This document shows positions 61,669 to 64,000 of a stretch of DNA of 64,000 nucleotides, in pieces; the stretch's first letter is position 1; each line of letters opens with the position of its first letter. Source of the DNA: an uncultured Rubrobacteraceae bacterium. GTDB taxonomy: Bacteria; Actinomycetota; Rubrobacteria; Rubrobacterales; Rubrobacteraceae. The notes beneath the pieces are model-generated. The model did not search any database. It was not told the origin of the DNA and worked only from the letters and a program-made list of their open reading frames with translations. The stretch is from contig CADCVH010000090.1 in assembly GCA_902806085.1 (NCBI GenBank), forward strand, positions 1-64,000, in the 5' to 3' direction. A program made the position numbers and the translations under genes.

Positions 61669-61799
61669 GCTTTAGGCTCGAGGTTTTGGGCTTTAGGTTG
61701 CGGGTAACCGGAACTATGTGGCGCACGACGAACGCACCTCGACCTCTGTGGCCGCACGCAGGCTTCGAGCTACTATCCCTGACTCCTCAAGCCTAAAAC
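61669..61799. repeat. Repeat-bearing leader upstream of phoH
   Basis: CTTTAGGCTCGAGG (61670-61683) and CCTCAAGCCTAAAAC (61785-61799) are inverted copies that could pair over about 100 bases. A second CTTTAGG word lies at 61690-61696. The stretch is poorer in GC than its surroundings. It looks like a dispersed intergenic repeat or a structured leader of the phoH message, with no gene on either strand. Confidence 0.5.
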
Positions 61800-61808
61800 T
61801 AAAAGCGT

Positions 61809-62252
61809 TCATTGCAACCTCTGTTTCACGAGGGCGGAGAGCTCTCTGCCCTCGGCGCGGCCTTCCGAGAGCTGCGTGGCCCGGCCCATGACCTTGCCCA
61901 TGTCCCGCATCCCCGCCGCGCCGGTCTCCTGGATCGCTCTGTCTACTATGGTTTCCAGCTCTTCCTGGGAGAGCGGTTGGGGAAGGTAGGCGCGGACGAC
62001 CTCGGCCTCGGCGGCTTCGGAGGCGGCCTGTTCTTCCCGGCCGGCCTTGCGGAAGGCCTCGGCGGACTCTTCCCTCTGTTTGAGCTGGCGCCTGAGGATG
62101 GTCTGCTCTTCTTGCTCTTCGAGGGACCTTCCGGCTTCGATCTGGCCGTTCTTGAGCGCGGCGCCGAGCATCCGCAGCGCTCCGAGGCGGGCCTTGTCCC
62201 GCTCCTTCATCGCGGTCCTGGTGTCTTGCTGGATCTTCTCTGCGGCGCTCAC
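61809..62252 (-). CDS. yqeY: YqeY / GatB-like domain protein
   Basis: The 147-residue protein has the YqeY helical pattern: DTRTAMKERDKARLGALRML, RRQLKQREESAEAFRKAGRE, ADVVRAYLPQ-like text (EAEVVRAYLPQPLSQEEL), and the C-terminal MGKVMGRATQLSEGRAEG. The family is related to the tRNA-binding tail of the amidotransferase GatB; its own role is not firm. The GTG at 62252 overlaps the HIT gene stop. Confidence 0.92.
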   Translation of the reverse strand: MSAAEKIQQDTRTAMKERDKARLGALRMLGAALKNGQIEAGRSLEEQEEQTILRRQLKQREESAEAFRKAGREEQAASEAAEAEVVRAYLPQPLSQEELETIVDRAIQETGAAGMRDMGKVMGRATQLSEGRAEGRELSALVKQRLQ

Positions 62253-62599
62253 GGCATCCCCAACTTTCTGCCGCCGAGGACGTGCAGGTGGAGGTGGAGG
62301 ATCTCCTGCCCGGCGTCGGGGCCGTTGTTGATCCTGACGGCGTAGCCGCCCTCGTCTATCCCGAGCTTCCTGGCGACCTCGCTGGACACCTCGAACAGCC
62401 GCTTCGCCACCGCGTCCGGCAGGTCCGCCATCGCCTCCAGGTTTGGCACGTGCCGGCGGGGGATGACGAGGACGTGGACCGGCGCCTGGCCGTTTATGTC
62501 CTTGAAAGCCACGACCTCTTCCTCTTCGTGGACCATCTCGGCGTCCATCTCCCCGCCGGCTATCTTGCAAAAAATGCAGTCCGGTTCGACCAAGATCAC
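62249..62599 (-). CDS. HIT-family hydrolase (HinT-like)
   Basis: The histidine triad is in EILHLHLHVLGG; CIFCKIAGGEMDAEMVHE is the zinc-binding HinT start, and APVHVLVIPRRHV the second motif. Length is 116 residues. HinT enzymes hydrolyse nucleoside phosphoramidates. The GTG at 62599 has GGAGG four to five bases upstream and overlaps the rsmE stop. Confidence 0.95.
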   Translation of the reverse strand: MILVEPDCIFCKIAGGEMDAEMVHEEEEVVAFKDINGQAPVHVLVIPRRHVPNLEAMADLPDAVAKRLFEVSSEVARKLGIDEGGYAVRINNGPDAGQEILHLHLHVLGGRKLGMP

Positions 62600-63315
62600 A
62601 CGCCTCCTCTCACCCTCATTTTCTTCTCCAACGCCGCCCGTGCCCTGGACACCGCGACGATCCCGGCGGTCTCGCTCCGCAACCTCCGCGCCCCGAGGCC
62701 GGCCAAGACGAGGCCCGCCCGTTCCGCCAACCCCAACTCCGCCTCGGCCCAACCGCCCTCCGGCCCGACGAAGAGCCGAACACCCGGCTCGACCACGTCC
62801 TCGATGTCCCTCAGCCCGGAGACGTTGTGCAGCAACACGCCGGCCTCGCCCGCCTCCCGGACGGCCACCTCGAAGGCCACGGGCTCACGCACCTCCGGCA
62901 CGAACAACCCGAGCGACTGCCTCGCCGCGGCCTCCGCGACCCGGCGCCACCGGTCCACCTTGCCCTCGCGGGGGCTCACGACCCCGCGCCCCGTGAGCAG
63001 CGGCACGATGCCCGTGGCGCCGACCTCCGTCGCCTTCTCCACAACCAGGTCCATCCTCCCGCCCTTGGGCACGGCCTGGTACAGGTACACCTCGGCCTCT
63101 CCCTCGGCGACTTCCAACTCCTCGACGACGGTCGCAGCACTTCCTCTCCCGAGTTCCGCGAGAAAGAGGCGGCCACGGGCCGCGACCTCGACGAGGTCAC
63201 CCTCGCGTCCCCGCAGAACTCTGAAGACGTGTCGCGCCTCTCCCTCGGGGATTTCCAGCGCTTCGCCTACCTCCGGTGCGGAAGGGAGAAAGATGCGCGT
63301 GATGGGCGTTGGCGT
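62596..63315 (-). CDS. rsmE: 16S rRNA m3U1498 methyltransferase
   Basis: The SPOUT domain is clear: LYQAVPKGGRMDLVVEKATE, ARQSLGLFVPEV, and the knot loop LFVGPEGGWAEAEL with LGARRLRSETAGIVAVSRA. The only standard start, a TTG at 63117, would delete the N-terminal PUA-like domain. The frame remains open and family-like upstream (RIFLPSAPEVGEALEIPEGE, ARHVFRVLRGREGDLVEVA). An in-frame ACG at 63315, five bases after GGGGAGG, gives 239 residues, the normal RsmE size. I use it as the start, with reservation. It methylates U1498 of 16S rRNA. Confidence 0.93.
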   Translation of the reverse strand, partial: TPTPITRIFLPSAPEVGEALEIPEGEARHVFRVLRGREGDLVEVAARGRLFLAELGRGSAATVVEELEVAEGEAEVYLYQAVPKGGRMDLVVEKATEVGATGIVPLLTGRGVVSPREGKVDRWRRVAEAAARQSLGLFVPEVREPVAFEVAVREAGEAGVLLHNVSGLRDIEDVVEPGVRLFVGPEGGWAEAELGLAERAGLVLAGLGARRLRSETAGIVAVSRARAALEKKMRVRGGV

Positions 63316-63326
63316 GGTGGCCTCCC

Positions 63327-64000
63327 CTACCTGAAGACGCCCCTGAGACGATCGAAGAAGGAGCCTCCACCACCGTTGTAGGTCTCCTCGCCGCTCGTCT
63401 CTTCGAACCGCTCCAGCAGCTCCCGCTGTTCCCCGGTAAGCCGCGTTGGGACCATCACGTCCACGAGCACCTTGAGGTCCCCGCGTCCCCTGCCCCTTAT
63501 GCGCGGCATCCCCTCGCCCCTGAGCTTCAGGGTCGCCCCTGGCTGCGTGCCCGCCTCGACCCTCACGGGACTGGGTCCGTCGAGGGTCGGGACCTCGACC
63601 TCCGTGCCGAGCGCGGCGCCCACGAAGCTGACCTGGAGGCGGTGGATCAGGTCCTCCCCATCGCGCACGAGCTCGGGGTCTTCGGTAACGTTGACCCTGA
63701 CGTACAGGTCCCCCGGCGCGCCGCCGGGCTCGCCCGCGTGGCCCCCGCCGGAGACGCGCAGGCGCATGCCGCTCTCGATGCCCTGGGGGACGCGCAGCCG
63801 CCGCGTCTGAAGGTCGGAGACGCGCCCGCCGCCGCGGCAGTTATCGCAGGTAACGTCGATGATCCTGCCCCGCCCGCCGCACGCCGAGCAAGCCTGCGTG
63901 CTGACCACCTGGCCGAGGATGCTCTGGCGAACCGTCCGCACGGCGCCCGCCCCGCCGCACGTCCCACAGGTGTGCGACTCGGTCCCGCCCACGCCCTCGC
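63327..64000 (-). CDS. dnaJ: Chaperone DnaJ, C-terminal part
   Basis: The 5' end is beyond the window. Visible are three zinc-finger repeats (CGTCGGAG, CSACGGRG, CDNCRGGG), the first repeat lying outside or at the edge, then the two beta-barrel client-binding domains (GDLYVRVNVTEDPELVRDGE, GRGDLKVLVDVMVPTRLTGE) and a short C-terminal tail. The J domain is not seen. It is the first of the rsmE-HIT-yqeY run and lies 11 bases before the proposed rsmE start. Confidence 0.95.
   Translation of the reverse strand, partial: EGVGGTESHTCGTCGGAGAVRTVRQSILGQVVSTQACSACGGRGRIIDVTCDNCRGGGRVSDLQTRRLRVPQGIESGMRLRVSGGGHAGEPGGAPGDLYVRVNVTEDPELVRDGEDLIHRLQVSFVGAALGTEVEVPTLDGPSPVRVEAGTQPGATLKLRGEGMPRIRGRGRGDLKVLVDVMVPTRLTGEQRELLERFEETSGEETYNGGGGSFFDRLRGVFR

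Overview
The window is high-GC bacterial DNA in which almost every gene is recognisable by family motifs. The gene content (FtsA together with SepF and DivIVA, a PyrK-dependent PyrD, many GTG and TTG starts, actinobacterial-type gene orders) suggests a deep-branching actinobacterium such as Rubrobacter. That assignment is inference from content, not from a marker-gene search.

Positions 1 to about 14,980 are an accessory region. It has a LysR regulator divergent from a short-chain dehydrogenase, an OmpR-type two-component system, a GlsB/YeaQ membrane protein, and then a plus-strand run of surface-directed enzymes: a lipoprotein sulfatase, an acyltransferase-3/SGNH protein, a membrane-anchored esterase, an acetyltransferase-like protein and a Tat-exported arylsulfotransferase. 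Decayed pieces lie among them: a frameshifted lipoprotein, the C-terminal end of an alpha/beta hydrolase, an unassigned fragment, and a perfect 30-bp palindrome.

Positions 14,985 to 23,730 carry a tightly overlapping minus-strand pyrimidine operon, pyrR-pyrB-pyrC-carA-carB-pyrK-pyrD. It stops without pyrF or pyrE, next to gene remnants.

Positions 23,815 to 43,700 carry the division and cell-wall cluster on the minus strand: mraZ-rsmH-ftsL-ftsI-murF-mraY-murD-ftsW-murG-murC-ftsQ-ftsA-ftsZ-pgeF-yggS-sepF-proC-yggT-divIVA-yggU-rluD. murE and murB are absent. The mraZ promoter carries three GTGGR boxes at 10-bp spacing, the layout expected for MraZ autoregulation.

Positions 43,956 to 50,082 hold two tRNA genes (CAT anticodon; Asn) behind a strong promoter, then dnaG and, divergently, phosphoenolpyruvate carboxylase. 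dnaG contains a 380-residue LAGLIDADG intein placed exactly at the last zinc ligand of the CHC2 zinc ribbon. This is the most striking object in the window.

Positions 50,038 to 54,010 are a second accessory patch: a truncated MOSC gene, an EamA transporter divergent from a MocR regulator, and a frameshifted TauE/SafE-family transporter flanked by inverted repeats of about 57 bp.

Positions 54,070 to 64,000 are a conserved housekeeping run on the minus strand, read upstream to downstream: dnaJ (cut by the window edge), rsmE, a HIT protein, yqeY, phoH, pgpH, ybeY, a dgkA-PAP2 fusion, cdd, era, deoC, recO and dgt. In two of these, phoH and rsmE, the full-length frame lacks ATG, GTG or TTG at the family-typical start. 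Both show a strong ribosome-binding site five bases before an in-frame ACG.
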